A stretch of 64,000 bases of DNA from positions 992,001 to 1,056,000 of the forward strand of contig JADJJH010000002.1 in the NCBI GenBank assembly GCA_016706595.1, written 5' to 3'. The notes below the pieces were generated by a model. That model ran no database searches, had not been told where the DNA came from, and saw nothing but the letters and a program-made list of their open reading frames with translations. Each line of letters starts with the position of its first letter. The first letter of the stretch is position 1. The translations under genes were made by a program, and so were the position numbers. Origin of the DNA: Bacteroidota bacterium. GTDB taxonomy: Bacteria > Bacteroidota > Bacteroidia > Chitinophagales > Chitinophagaceae. Positions 9,123 through 17,363 of this stretch are shown here, piece by piece.

Positions 9123-10421
9123 ATGAAACTTACCCAAACCCCTTATTTACTTTACTCAGACGGGAAAGGAAATATTTTTGAAGATACCAGCTTATATGCC
9201 TTAGGCAGAAGTGGATGGGATGCCATGCCCGTTGAACTCGACGATTGGATATTATTACCTGATGGAGGGAATTTATATGAACTTCCAGGTAGAAAAGGAA
9301 TAGGTATTGATGTAGAAACCGGCAATCTTCGCTTATGCGATAAAGGTTGGGCAGTGGCTGCTTTTATTCCACCTGCGTATACGGGTTTGTATTTAGCCGC
9401 TTACGAAACGGCCGAAGATGCTCCTACTTTACCTTTGTTTTGCTATACAGCCGCCGCATGGTTCAATAACGAATTTTATGTAACGGCCATTCGAATTGAA
9501 AAAGATATTCGTCAAGAAAAAAGTGGTTATGATGATACTTTAATTCAAGCCGGTGTTAAAAAATTTACCGAAGCTTATCCTAATAATCGCCTAGTAAAAC
9601 ATCTTGCCGATACTTGTTGCAATACCTATTGTTGTCCGGCTGCACGTAATTTTTTTATCGGTCGTTGGGAATGTCCTATCCCATCATCACCGGCTTGTAA
9701 TGCCAATTGTTTGGGATGTATTTCGTTTCAACCCGAAGAAGAAACCATTGTTTCATCGCACGACAGATTAACTTTTAAACCTACTGCGGAAGAGATTGTT
9801 GAGTACACGGTGCCCCATCTCGAAACCGCGCCGTTTCCAATTATTAGTTGGGGACAAGGTTGCGAAGGAGAACCTTTATTAATGTGGCAAACTATACGCG
9901 ATAGTATTGTTGAAATTCGTAAGCACACACAAAAAGGTAGTATCAATATCAATACCAATGGCAGCGATCCAAAGGCGGTAAAAGTATTGATGGATGCCGG
10001 GTTAAACAGTATTCGTGTAAGTCTGAATTCATTTCGTAAGGATGTGTACACAAAATATTATCGTCCTAATAATTATCAGTTCGAAGATATACTTGAATCG
10101 CTTAAAGTAGTAACTGATAATGGCGGCTGGGCTTCGGTAAATTATTTTGTGTTTCCAGGCATGACAGATAGTGTTGCCGAAGTGGAAGCGATGTTAGTGG
10201 CAATACGTTATACCAAATTGAACATGATACAATGGCGCAATTTTAATATCGATCCGGATTGGTATTTAGGTAATTTAGGCATGAACGATACCGGTGAATG
10301 TTACGGCGTTCGTCAAATGATGGATATTATTCACGACGAATTTCCGCATGTGAAATTTGGGTATTTCAATCCACCTATCGAACGTATTAAAGGAAATTTT
10401 GAAGAGCAGTTTGCTCATTAG
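9123..10421 (+). CDS. Radical SAM domain protein of unknown function
   Basis: This 432-residue cytosolic protein has the radical SAM cluster motif CNANCLGC (Cys192, Cys196, Cys199; C-x3-C-x2-C), which binds a 4Fe-4S cluster and S-adenosylmethionine. WGQGCEGEPLL follows and resembles the GGEP-type SAM-binding loop, then NTNGSDPKAVKVLMDAGL. Before the cluster is a roughly 190-residue N-terminal region with four additional close cysteines (CCNTYCC, residues 165-171) and Cys184, which could hold another metal or cluster. Substrate is unknown, and the neighbours give no pathway. The ATG at 9123 is preferred to a TTG three codons earlier, which lies inside a near-consensus -7 element (CATCTTTG, 9109-9116). 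Confidence 0.85.
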   Translation: MKLTQTPYLLYSDGKGNIFEDTSLYALGRSGWDAMPVELDDWILLPDGGNLYELPGRKGIGIDVETGNLRLCDKGWAVAAFIPPAYTGLYLAAYETAEDAPTLPLFCYTAAAWFNNEFYVTAIRIEKDIRQEKSGYDDTLIQAGVKKFTEAYPNNRLVKHLADTCCNTYCCPAARNFFIGRWECPIPSSPACNANCLGCISFQPEEETIVSSHDRLTFKPTAEEIVEYTVPHLETAPFPIISWGQGCEGEPLLMWQTIRDSIVEIRKHTQKGSININTNGSDPKAVKVLMDAGLNSIRVSLNSFRKDVYTKYYRPNNYQFEDILESLKVVTDNGGWASVNYFVFPGMTDSVAEVEAMLVAIRYTKLNMIQWRNFNIDPDWYLGNLGMNDTGECYGVRQMMDIIHDEFPHVKFGYFNPPIERIKGNFEEQFAH

Positions 10422-10426
10422 GAGAA

Positions 10427-10475
10427 AGATGAGAGATCTGAGATAAGAGATAAGGGATAGAAGGCAGGAATACAA
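10427..10475. repeat. Degenerate short-word array (GAGATAAGAGATAAGGGATAG)
   Basis: Words GATGAGAGATCTGAG and GATAAG(A/G)GATA repeat right after the radical SAM gene. They are the reverse complement style of the TTATCTC words at 7415-7483. The following 10476-10535 contains CTAATTCCTGAC and GACATCTGATG words in the opposite orientation. Confidence 0.55.
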
Positions 10476-10538
10476 GAGGTAAGCACAAATCCCCTAACAG
10501 CTAATTCCTGACTTTTGACATCTGATGAATTAGTTATT

Positions 10539-10620
10539 TTGCTCAAGGGCTGCCGGATTGAGCGATTAGCCCCCGAAGTATGAGGGGCTATAAGCGAAAG
10601 CCGGAACTTAAGTTGAGCAA
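10539..10620. repeat. Structured intergenic element with nested inverted repeats
   Basis: The outer arms TTGCTCAA (10539-10546) and TTGAGCAA (10613-10620) pair perfectly. Inside, TAGCCCC (10567-10573) pairs with GGGGCTA (10584-10590) around a GAAGTATGA-type loop, and CCGGA words flank it. GC content is clearly above the surroundings. Only one copy is in the window. It could be a REP-like element or part of an untranslated leader for the downstream decarboxylase gene. Confidence 0.5.
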
Positions 10621-10689
10621 GTTTACTTAGCCGATAGCCCCCAAAAATTATGAATAGAGAATCTTTTCTTTCATTACTTACCAAACCCC

Positions 10690-10780
10690 TCATTTACAAA
10701 TTCACCAATTCGCATATTGTCGAATTCTCACATTCGCAAATTATCTCATCCTCACATTCGCACATTCTCCCATCCTTCCG
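10690..10780. repeat. Degenerate short-word array (CACATTCGCA)
   Basis: Words CACATTCGCA (twice), AATTCNC and CAAATT recur with a loose period of 7-10 bases. The array ends one base before TAATATTG (10781-10788), a near-consensus -7 element for the next gene. Confidence 0.6.
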
Positions 10781-10804
10781 TAATATTGCGCAAATACTTT
10801 CCCC

Positions 10805-11797
10805 TTGAAACGCATCGACATTCACACACATATCATGCCCGAAAAAATTCCGAATTGGTTTCAGAAATTCGGGTACGGCGAATTTATTCATCTCGATCAT
10901 CATAAGCCATGTTGTGCACGTATGATGAAAGGCGATAAATTTTTTAGAGAAATAGAAAGTAATTGTTGGGAGCCTAAAGATCGGATCATTGATATGAGCC
11001 ATACAAATGTTGATGTGCAAGTGCTTTCAACCATTCCCGTATTGTTTAATTATTGGGCCAAACCGCAAGATGGTTTGGAAACCTCTCGATTTTTTAATGA
11101 CCATATTGCGCAATGTATCGATTTGTATCCCACAAAATTTATTGGTTTGGGCACCGTGCCTTTGCAAGATGTGGATTTGGCAATCAAAGAAATGGAGCGA
11201 ATTGTGAAGGAGCTAAAAATGCCCGGCATTGAAATTGGTTCCAATATCAACCAATTGAATTTAAGCGATAAAAGTTTTGAACCTTTTTGGCAAGCGGCCG
11301 AAGAATTGGGTTGTTGTATTTTTATTCACCCTTGGGAAATGATGGGTGAAAATGAAATGATGAAGTATTGGTTGCCTTGGTTGGTGGGAATGCCTGCCGA
11401 AACATCACGCGCTATTTGTAGTATGATTTTTAGTGGTGTGATGGAGCGTTTTCCAAAGCTTCGTATTGCCTTTGCCCATGGCGCCGGCTCGTTTCCTGCT
11501 ACGATTGGCAGAATTGAACATGGCTGGAAAGTCCGACCTGATTTATGTGCTATCGATAATGCAAAAAATCCGCGCGAATATTTAGGTAAGTTTTGGGTTG
11601 ATAGCTTAGTTCACGATGTGGATGCTTTTAATTTATTGCATAAAGTAATGGGCAGCGATAAAATATGTTGCGGTAGCGATTACCCTTTCCCTTTAGGCGA
11701 ACATGAACCGGGCAAATTAATTGACGATATGAATTTGGATGCTGCAACTAAACAAAAAATGCTGAGTGAGAATGCGTTGGCGTGGTTGGGAATGTAG
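10805..11797 (+). CDS. 2-amino-3-carboxymuconate-6-semialdehyde decarboxylase-like amidohydrolase (ACMSD)
   Basis: ACMSD removes the carboxylate of the unstable intermediate of the kynurenine/3-hydroxyanthranilate route and so diverts it from quinolinate. The 330 residues agree along their whole length with what I know of human ACMSD: IDIHTHIMPE (metal ligands His7, His9), FGYGEFIHLDHH, STIPVLFNYWAKP, HPWEMM, KYWLPWLVGMPAETS, AHGAGSFPATIGRIEHG and GSDYPFPLGEHEPGKLI (Asp ligand). The start is a TTG at 10805, supported because IDIH is at the conserved distance from it and no ATG is available nearby. No other kynurenine gene is in the window, so its pathway partners are elsewhere or absent. Confidence 0.93.
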   Translation: MKRIDIHTHIMPEKIPNWFQKFGYGEFIHLDHHKPCCARMMKGDKFFREIESNCWEPKDRIIDMSHTNVDVQVLSTIPVLFNYWAKPQDGLETSRFFNDHIAQCIDLYPTKFIGLGTVPLQDVDLAIKEMERIVKELKMPGIEIGSNINQLNLSDKSFEPFWQAAEELGCCIFIHPWEMMGENEMMKYWLPWLVGMPAETSRAICSMIFSGVMERFPKLRIAFAHGAGSFPATIGRIEHGWKVRPDLCAIDNAKNPREYLGKFWVDSLVHDVDAFNLLHKVMGSDKICCGSDYPFPLGEHEPGKLIDDMNLDAATKQKMLSENALAWLGM

Positions 11798-11807
11798 CAG
11801 AAATTAT

Positions 11808-11900
11808 TCAGTCGTCAATCTTCAGTCTACAATCGTCAATCTTCAGAATGTTATATGACAATTGAATTGTGAAGATTGATATTTGAAGATTGACAATTAC
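11808..11900. repeat. Inverted short-word array (GTCAATCTTCAG ... TGAAGATTGAC)
   Basis: The left half has CGTCAATCTTCAG twice with a CAATC variant between. The right half has TGAAGATTGA twice. Centre words TGACAATTGAATTGTGA form a palindrome-like middle. The two halves are reverse complements in style, so the whole can form a long imperfect hairpin between the ACMSD-like gene and mltG. Confidence 0.65.
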
Positions 11901-11920
11901 TTTTGACATAAAATATTTTC

Positions 11921-12934
11921 TTGAAAAAACTATTCATCATCATTGGACTCATCGGATTACTGACAGGATTTGTGTTATACTATTTATTGTTTTCATCGAA
12001 CACCGCTAGCATCCAAAATAAGACCTTTGTTTATATTCCAACAGGTTCAAGCTATGAAGCTTTACTTAAAAATTTAGAAGAGAACCACATCATTAAAAAT
12101 ATACAGTCGTTTAATAGGATGGCAAAATGGCTTGGCTTGCCAGATAATTTGCATGCCGGAAAATATCAAGTGAAACAAGGCATGGGAAATTTTACCATAG
12201 CGTGGATGTTGAAAGGGGGTAAGCAAGTTCCGGTGAAATTGGTACTTAATAAAATGCGAACACAAGATGATATTATTCGCAAAATTTGCAGTAAGCTAGA
12301 GGCAGATAGTAATCAATTGCGAATGCTTTTTCAAGACACTTCTTTTTTACACCAATACGAAATTGATAGCAACCAGATTCAAGCTTTAATCATTCCGGAT
12401 ACCTATCAGTTTTATTGGAATACCGATGCGCGCAGTGCCATTCAAAAAATTGCGAAACAGTTTAAAATATTCTGGACCGACGAACGCAAGCAAAAAGCAA
12501 TTACAAAGAATATGACTGTCGTGGAAATCATTACCTTGGCTTCCATTGTTGAAGAAGAAACGAATATGCCTGAAGATAAATTATTGATTGCAAGTACTTA
12601 TATCAATCGAATAAAATTGAATATGCCTTTGCAAGCCGATCCAACAGTGAAGTTTGCCCTAGGTGATTTTAGCATTAAAAGGGTGAAAGGCGAACATACT
12701 TCCGTAAATTCAACCTATAATACTTATCGAAATAAAGGTTTGCCGCCAGGGCCAATTTGCACACCTAATACAAGTACTATTGATGCTGTTTTAGATGCAC
12801 CCGAAACCAAGTATCTTTATTTTTGTGCACGCGAAGATTTAAAAGGTTATTCGAATTTTGCCATTACCTATGATGAACATTTACGTAATGCGAGAAAATA
12901 TCAGCAAGCATTGAATGAGAGGGGAATACGGTAA
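11921..12934 (+). CDS. mltG: Endolytic murein transglycosylase MltG (YceG-like)
   Basis: MltG cleaves nascent glycan strands of peptidoglycan at the inner membrane and is thought to set strand length. The 337-residue protein has one N-terminal membrane anchor (LFIIIGLIGLLTGFVLYYLL), a LysM-like region, and the catalytic domain with ASIVEEETNMPEDK (catalytic Glu region), INRIKLNMPLQADPTVKFAL, and NTYRNKGLPPGPICTPN near residues 275-290, then the SNFAITYDEH end. The start is TTG at 11921, which directly begins the lysine-plus-hydrophobic anchor. It is flanked on both sides by short-word arrays and so is probably transcribed alone. Confidence 0.93.
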   Translation: MKKLFIIIGLIGLLTGFVLYYLLFSSNTASIQNKTFVYIPTGSSYEALLKNLEENHIIKNIQSFNRMAKWLGLPDNLHAGKYQVKQGMGNFTIAWMLKGGKQVPVKLVLNKMRTQDDIIRKICSKLEADSNQLRMLFQDTSFLHQYEIDSNQIQALIIPDTYQFYWNTDARSAIQKIAKQFKIFWTDERKQKAITKNMTVVEIITLASIVEEETNMPEDKLLIASTYINRIKLNMPLQADPTVKFALGDFSIKRVKGEHTSVNSTYNTYRNKGLPPGPICTPNTSTIDAVLDAPETKYLYFCAREDLKGYSNFAITYDEHLRNARKYQQALNERGIR

Positions 12935-13085
12935 TTAGTAATGGTTAATTATTAATGGTTAATTATCAATTATCAATTATCAATCTTCAATTATCATTAA
13001 CCATTAACCACTAATCATTGACCATTAACCACTAACCATTAATCATTTACCATTTGCCATTAACAATTATTCATTATCCCTTATT
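12935..13085. repeat. Inverted short-word array (TTAATGGTTAATT ... ATTAACCATTAACCA)
   Basis: The left third contains TTAATGGTTAATTA words and the right two thirds contain the reverse-complement words ATTAACCATTAACCACTAATCATTG, with TATCAATTATCAATT in the centre. Words recur about every 7 bases with many substitutions. The same word set is used at 24296-24410 and 24759-24843. It fills the entire gap between mltG and the YihY gene. Confidence 0.75.
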
Positions 13086-13087
13086 AA

Positions 13088-14041
13088 ATGACAAGATTAG
13101 AATACTATATACTTCGTTCGAAACCAGTACAGGCCTTCAATGCATGGTTGAAGAAAATTATTCTTCCGGGTTTTGAAGGCGTATCACTTTTTGATTCATT
13201 AAATTTCTTCAAGAAACAAATTTTCTCGAACCGTTTTACCAATCGTGCCAATGCAATTTCGTTTTCATTTTTAATGGCCTTGCCCCCTTTGTTATTATTC
13301 TTTTTTACACTGGTGCCTTACCTGCCATTACCTGAAGAAAAGATAGTGCGTATCATCGATGATATGCTTACTTTAATGTCGCCTGGCGATAGTATGCGAC
13401 AAAGTATTTCAACCATCATTCGCGATTTTATTTCACACAAAAAGGATGTATTGCTTTCGTTTTCGGTTTTGCTTACTATTTATTATTCTTCGAATGGTAT
13501 GATGGGTTTAATGCAAAGTTTTGACAAACAATTGCCAGGCTTTCGCCGACAAACAGCGTTGAAGCAACGTGGCATTGCGATACTACTTACCTTTTTGATG
13601 ATAGTAGTTATTTTTGCCATTATTGGTTTTATGATTTTACAAGCTTGGGTTGCCAATGGTTTGGGTCTAAAATTTTTAGAGAACTTCTATGTGCTTAAAA
13701 TGATTGCCTATTCACTGTTTATTTTATTTTGTTTTATAACGGTTTCATTCACTTATAAATTTGGAACCGCCACTGTAAACAAATGGAAATTGGTGAGTCC
13801 GGGTTCAGTAATGGCTACGGTGCTCATTGTTTTGCTTACCATCGTATTTTTTTATGCGGTTAATAATTTGGTGAATTACGATAAAATCTATGGTTCCATT
13901 GGTACCCTTATTATCTTTTTAATATGGGTAAATTTTATGGCGCAAATATTATTGATTGGCTTTGAGTTAAATGCTAGTATTATCGTTCATCGTAAAGGCA
14001 ATACCGATTTGAAAATTAAAACAGTTAAAGTAGATGCTTAG
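13088..14041 (+). CDS. YihY/virulence factor BrkB family membrane protein
   Basis: This 317-residue inner-membrane protein has about six hydrophobic segments (for example SFLMALPPLLLFFFTLVPYL near residue 60, GIAILLTFLMIVVIFAIIGF near 165, IGTLIIFLIWVNFMAQILLI near 275). The region NRANAISFSFLMALPP and the conserved YYSSNGMMGLMQSFD loop match the YihY/BrkB family, once misnamed ribonuclease BN. Biochemical function is not established for the family. The start ATG at 13088 follows directly on a repeat array. Its last 8 bases overlap the next gene, which suggests translational coupling. Confidence 0.88.
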   Translation: MTRLEYYILRSKPVQAFNAWLKKIILPGFEGVSLFDSLNFFKKQIFSNRFTNRANAISFSFLMALPPLLLFFFTLVPYLPLPEEKIVRIIDDMLTLMSPGDSMRQSISTIIRDFISHKKDVLLSFSVLLTIYYSSNGMMGLMQSFDKQLPGFRRQTALKQRGIAILLTFLMIVVIFAIIGFMILQAWVANGLGLKFLENFYVLKMIAYSLFILFCFITVSFTYKFGTATVNKWKLVSPGSVMATVLIVLLTIVFFYAVNNLVNYDKIYGSIGTLIIFLIWVNFMAQILLIGFELNASIIVHRKGNTDLKIKTVKVDA

Positions 14042-15371
14042 GTGGATTAACGGATTTTGTTTCATTCTATTCATGAGTGCTTGTTCTTCGGTTAGTAAAA
14101 ATCCGTTGTACGAAACCGATATTGCGCCTATTGTATATCGTAGCTGTTCGCCTTGTCATCGCCCAAATCAAATTGGTCATTTTAATTTACTAACCTATGA
14201 GGATGTAAAACAAAATGCACAAAAAATAGTGTATACCATAAAAAACAGATTGATGCCGCCTTGGCCTGCTGATGTGCATTATACCCAGTTTGCCGGACAA
14301 AATACGTTGACTGATAATGAGATTGCCTTAATTGAAAAATGGGTTGTGCAAGGTTGTAAAGTAGGAGACAGAAAGAATATTCCAAAGATTCCTGATTTTC
14401 CTGAACGTTCATTTTTAGGCAAACCCGATTTGCAAATTCCGGTTCAACCTGTTCGTTTGTCGGGTAATTATAGCGATCGTTTTTTATTGGTGAAGGTGCC
14501 TTTTGAATTACCGCAAGATACTTTTGTGCAAAGCATAGAATTTGTTCCGGGGAATACGAAAGTGGTTCATCATGTAAATGGAGATATGGTGCGCTTTGAG
14601 TATGATAAAAAACTGAATTTGTATGACGGTGAATTAGTTGCCGACATGGTACATGATAGTACGATTGCACAAGCTTACAAACGCATCGGTATTTTGCACG
14701 ATGATGGTTCGGCACCCACACTGGTAAAATCGGTAGTGAATTATTTGCCGGGTGCCATTGCGCAAAAATATTCTGCAGGCATTGGTGGTTGGAAGGTGAA
14801 TCGTAAGAATGCTTTTTTGTTGGCCGATTTGCATTATGGTCCAAGTGTTGAAGATGCCTGGGATAGTTCGTATATCAATATCTTTTTTGCAAAAAAGAAG
14901 CCTGAAAGGCCATTAAGCGAATTTCAATTAGGCACTTTAGGTTTAACACCAATAGTTCCTGCATTGGTAATTCCACCTAATAAAATTTCAACCTATAAAA
15001 CATCTGTTACACTACTTGAAGATATTTCGGTAATTACTATCAATCCACATATGCACTTGTTGGGTAAATCGTTTTTGGCTTATGCGTTAAGTCCAACCGG
15101 TGATACCATACGCTTAATACATATTCCACGTTGGGATTTTAATTGGCAGAATTTTTATACCTATAAAAAGCCGGTACACATTCCGGCGGGTTATACAATT
15201 TGGGTTGAAGGTGTTTTTGATAATACGGTAAACAACCCTTACAATCCTAATCATCCGCCAAAAGAAGTTCGTGATAATAATGGAAGTATGCGAACTACCG
15301 ATGAGATGTTTCAGTTTATTGTTTTGTATTTGCCTTATCAGGAAGGCGATGAGAAGATGAGTTTGGAGTGA
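14034..15371 (+). CDS. Lipoprotein with cytochrome c and copper monooxygenase-like domains
   Basis: A lipobox (LFMSAC, Cys17) marks this 445-residue protein as a lipoprotein. A haem-binding CSPCH motif (Cys38, Cys41, His42) followed by MPPWPAD near residue 75 indicates a small cytochrome c domain. The remainder resembles the two-domain copper type II ascorbate-dependent monooxygenase fold: KVVHHVNGDMV, ADLHYGPS, NPHMHLLGKSF, and a late TTDEMFQF methionine-containing motif give the His and Met ligands expected for two copper sites. The substrate is unknown. It overlaps the YihY gene by 8 bases, so the two probably form an operon. Confidence 0.85.
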   Translation: MLRWINGFCFILFMSACSSVSKNPLYETDIAPIVYRSCSPCHRPNQIGHFNLLTYEDVKQNAQKIVYTIKNRLMPPWPADVHYTQFAGQNTLTDNEIALIEKWVVQGCKVGDRKNIPKIPDFPERSFLGKPDLQIPVQPVRLSGNYSDRFLLVKVPFELPQDTFVQSIEFVPGNTKVVHHVNGDMVRFEYDKKLNLYDGELVADMVHDSTIAQAYKRIGILHDDGSAPTLVKSVVNYLPGAIAQKYSAGIGGWKVNRKNAFLLADLHYGPSVEDAWDSSYINIFFAKKKPERPLSEFQLGTLGLTPIVPALVIPPNKISTYKTSVTLLEDISVITINPHMHLLGKSFLAYALSPTGDTIRLIHIPRWDFNWQNFYTYKKPVHIPAGYTIWVEGVFDNTVNNPYNPNHPPKEVRDNNGSMRTTDEMFQFIVLYLPYQEGDEKMSLE

Positions 15372-15446
15372 ATTTCCTTCTGAAAATTTGTCACGCCAAC
15401 AAGCTTTGGTATTGATTTTGCCCTATGCAGGAAAAAATAACAAACT

Positions 15447-17324
15447 ATGGCCAGCGGAAAAATAAATGTATCGGTAGAGAATATCTTCCCCCTCATTAAA
15501 AAATTTTTATATAGTGATCACGAAATCTTTTTGCGCGAGTTGATTTCTAACGCAACAGACGCAACTACCAAACTCAAACATCTTTCCAATATCGGTGAAT
15601 TCAAAGGTGAATACGGAAACCCTATCATCGAAATTAAAATTGATGAAGCCGGTAAAAAAATTCATGTTATAGACCAAGGTTTGGGAATGACGGCCGATGA
15701 AGTTGAAAAATATATTAATCAAGTTGCCTTTTCGGGTGCCGAAGAATTTTTAGATAAATATAAAGATGCTGCCAAAGATGCAGGCATAATCGGTCATTTT
15801 GGGTTAGGATTTTACTCGGCTTTTATGGTGGCAAGCAAGGTGGAAATTATTACCAAATCGTTTAAAGATGAACCCGCTGCCCACTGGATTTGTGATGGAA
15901 GTCCGGAGTTTACACTCGAAGCATCTGATAAAACCGATCGTGGAACTGAAATAATTTTGCACATCGCCGACGATTCAACTGAATTTTTAGATGAACATCG
16001 AATTCAAGCCTTGCTCGATAAGTATAATAAATTTATGCCAATACCGATTAAGTTTGGTACTAAAGAAGAAACGATAAAAATCGGCGAAGGTGATGATGCG
16101 AAGGAAGAAAAAGTGGAGGTTGATAATATTGTAAATAATCCTAACCCGGCATGGACTAAACAACCCTCTGAATTAAGTGATGCCGATTATCAAGGGTTTT
16201 ATCGTGAATTGTATCCAATGCAATTCGAAAAGCCATTGTTCCATATACATCTCAATGTCGATTATCCGTTTAATTTAACGGGCATATTGTATTTCCCGAA
16301 ATTGAGTAATGATTTGCAATTGCAAAAAGATAAAATTCAATTATACCAAAACCAAGTATATGTTACCGATAACGTTGAAGGGATTGTTCCTGAGTTTTTA
16401 ATTATGCTAAAAGGTGTAATCGATTCACCGGATATTCCATTAAACGTCTCTCGTTCGTATTTGCAAGCTGATGGTAATGTAAAGAAGATCGCAAACTATA
16501 TCACCAAAAAAGTGGCCGAAAAATTGAAGGCTCTGTTTGTTGATAATCGTGAAGATTTTGAAAAGAAATGGAATGATATAAAAGTAGTTCTTGAATATGG
16601 CATGTTATCGGAACCTAAATTTTACGAAAAAGCCGGAGATTTCTTTTTGTATCCAACCGTTGATGATACCTATTTTACATTAGAAGAACTGAAAGCAAAG
16701 ATCACCGAAAATCAAACTGATAAGGATGGTAAGTTAGTTGTTTTATATGCACAAAATAAACAAGCGCAACATGCTTACATTGATGCAGCCAAAGCAAAAG
16801 GTTATGAAGTTCTATTACTCGATTCGCCCATCATTGCGCATTTAATTCAAAAGTTAGAATCAGAGCAAGAAAAGATGCAATTCGTTCGAGTTGATTCGGA
16901 TTCGATTGAGAATTTAATCAAAAAAGGATCTTCTATTATTTCGGCATTGTCAGATGAAGATCAAACAAAATTGAAGACGGTGTTGGAAGAGATTGTACCT
17001 ACTTCAACATATACAGTTCAATTGGAAGCGATGGATGCTAATGCCATGCCATTTATGATTACACAACCCGAGTTTATGCGACGTATGAAAGAGATGAGTG
17101 CAGTGGGAGGAAATATGTTTGGCATGGGCAATATGCCTGATATGTATAATTTGGTGGTGAATACAAATAACGAATTAGCCAATCAAATTTTGCATAGCGA
17201 TGATAAAGTGAAACAAGAAGCCATGGTAAAACAAGCACTTGACCTGGCCAGATTATCTCAAAATTTATTGAAAGGTGAAGAGTTAACTGCCTTTGTGAAA
17301 AGGAGTTTTGAGTTGATGAATTAA
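15447..17324 (+). CDS. htpG: Molecular chaperone HtpG (Hsp90)
   Basis: HtpG is the cytosolic bacterial Hsp90, an ATP-driven chaperone dimer. The 625-residue protein shows the GHKL ATP-binding domain with FLRELISNATDA (about residues 24-35), VIDQGLGMTADEV, GHFGLGFYSAFMV, and DRGTEIILHI, then the middle domain with LYFPKL and the Arg-containing NVSRSYLQ loop, and the C-terminal dimerisation region. Length is typical. The start ATG at 15447 is 27 bases after a near-consensus -7 element (TGATTTTG, 15413-15420). The next gene is convergent and lies 39 bases on, with TTAGATG-type repeat words in between. Confidence 0.97.
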   Translation: MASGKINVSVENIFPLIKKFLYSDHEIFLRELISNATDATTKLKHLSNIGEFKGEYGNPIIEIKIDEAGKKIHVIDQGLGMTADEVEKYINQVAFSGAEEFLDKYKDAAKDAGIIGHFGLGFYSAFMVASKVEIITKSFKDEPAAHWICDGSPEFTLEASDKTDRGTEIILHIADDSTEFLDEHRIQALLDKYNKFMPIPIKFGTKEETIKIGEGDDAKEEKVEVDNIVNNPNPAWTKQPSELSDADYQGFYRELYPMQFEKPLFHIHLNVDYPFNLTGILYFPKLSNDLQLQKDKIQLYQNQVYVTDNVEGIVPEFLIMLKGVIDSPDIPLNVSRSYLQADGNVKKIANYITKKVAEKLKALFVDNREDFEKKWNDIKVVLEYGMLSEPKFYEKAGDFFLYPTVDDTYFTLEELKAKITENQTDKDGKLVVLYAQNKQAQHAYIDAAKAKGYEVLLLDSPIIAHLIQKLESEQEKMQFVRVDSDSIENLIKKGSSIISALSDEDQTKLKTVLEEIVPTSTYTVQLEAMDANAMPFMITQPEFMRRMKEMSAVGGNMFGMGNMPDMYNLVVNTNNELANQILHSDDKVKQEAMVKQALDLARLSQNLLKGEELTAFVKRSFELMN

Positions 17325-17363
17325 GCGTTAGATGTTAGCCATAAGATGTAAGGTGTTAGATTG

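Noticed and set aside
7415..13085. CRISPR array among the repeats
   Set aside because: The repeats are short, degenerate and without unique spacers of constant length, and no cas gene is present.
14182..14844. Long minus-strand frame opposite the cytochrome c lipoprotein gene
   Set aside because: It is antisense to a well-supported gene and its translation has no signal, domain or normal composition.
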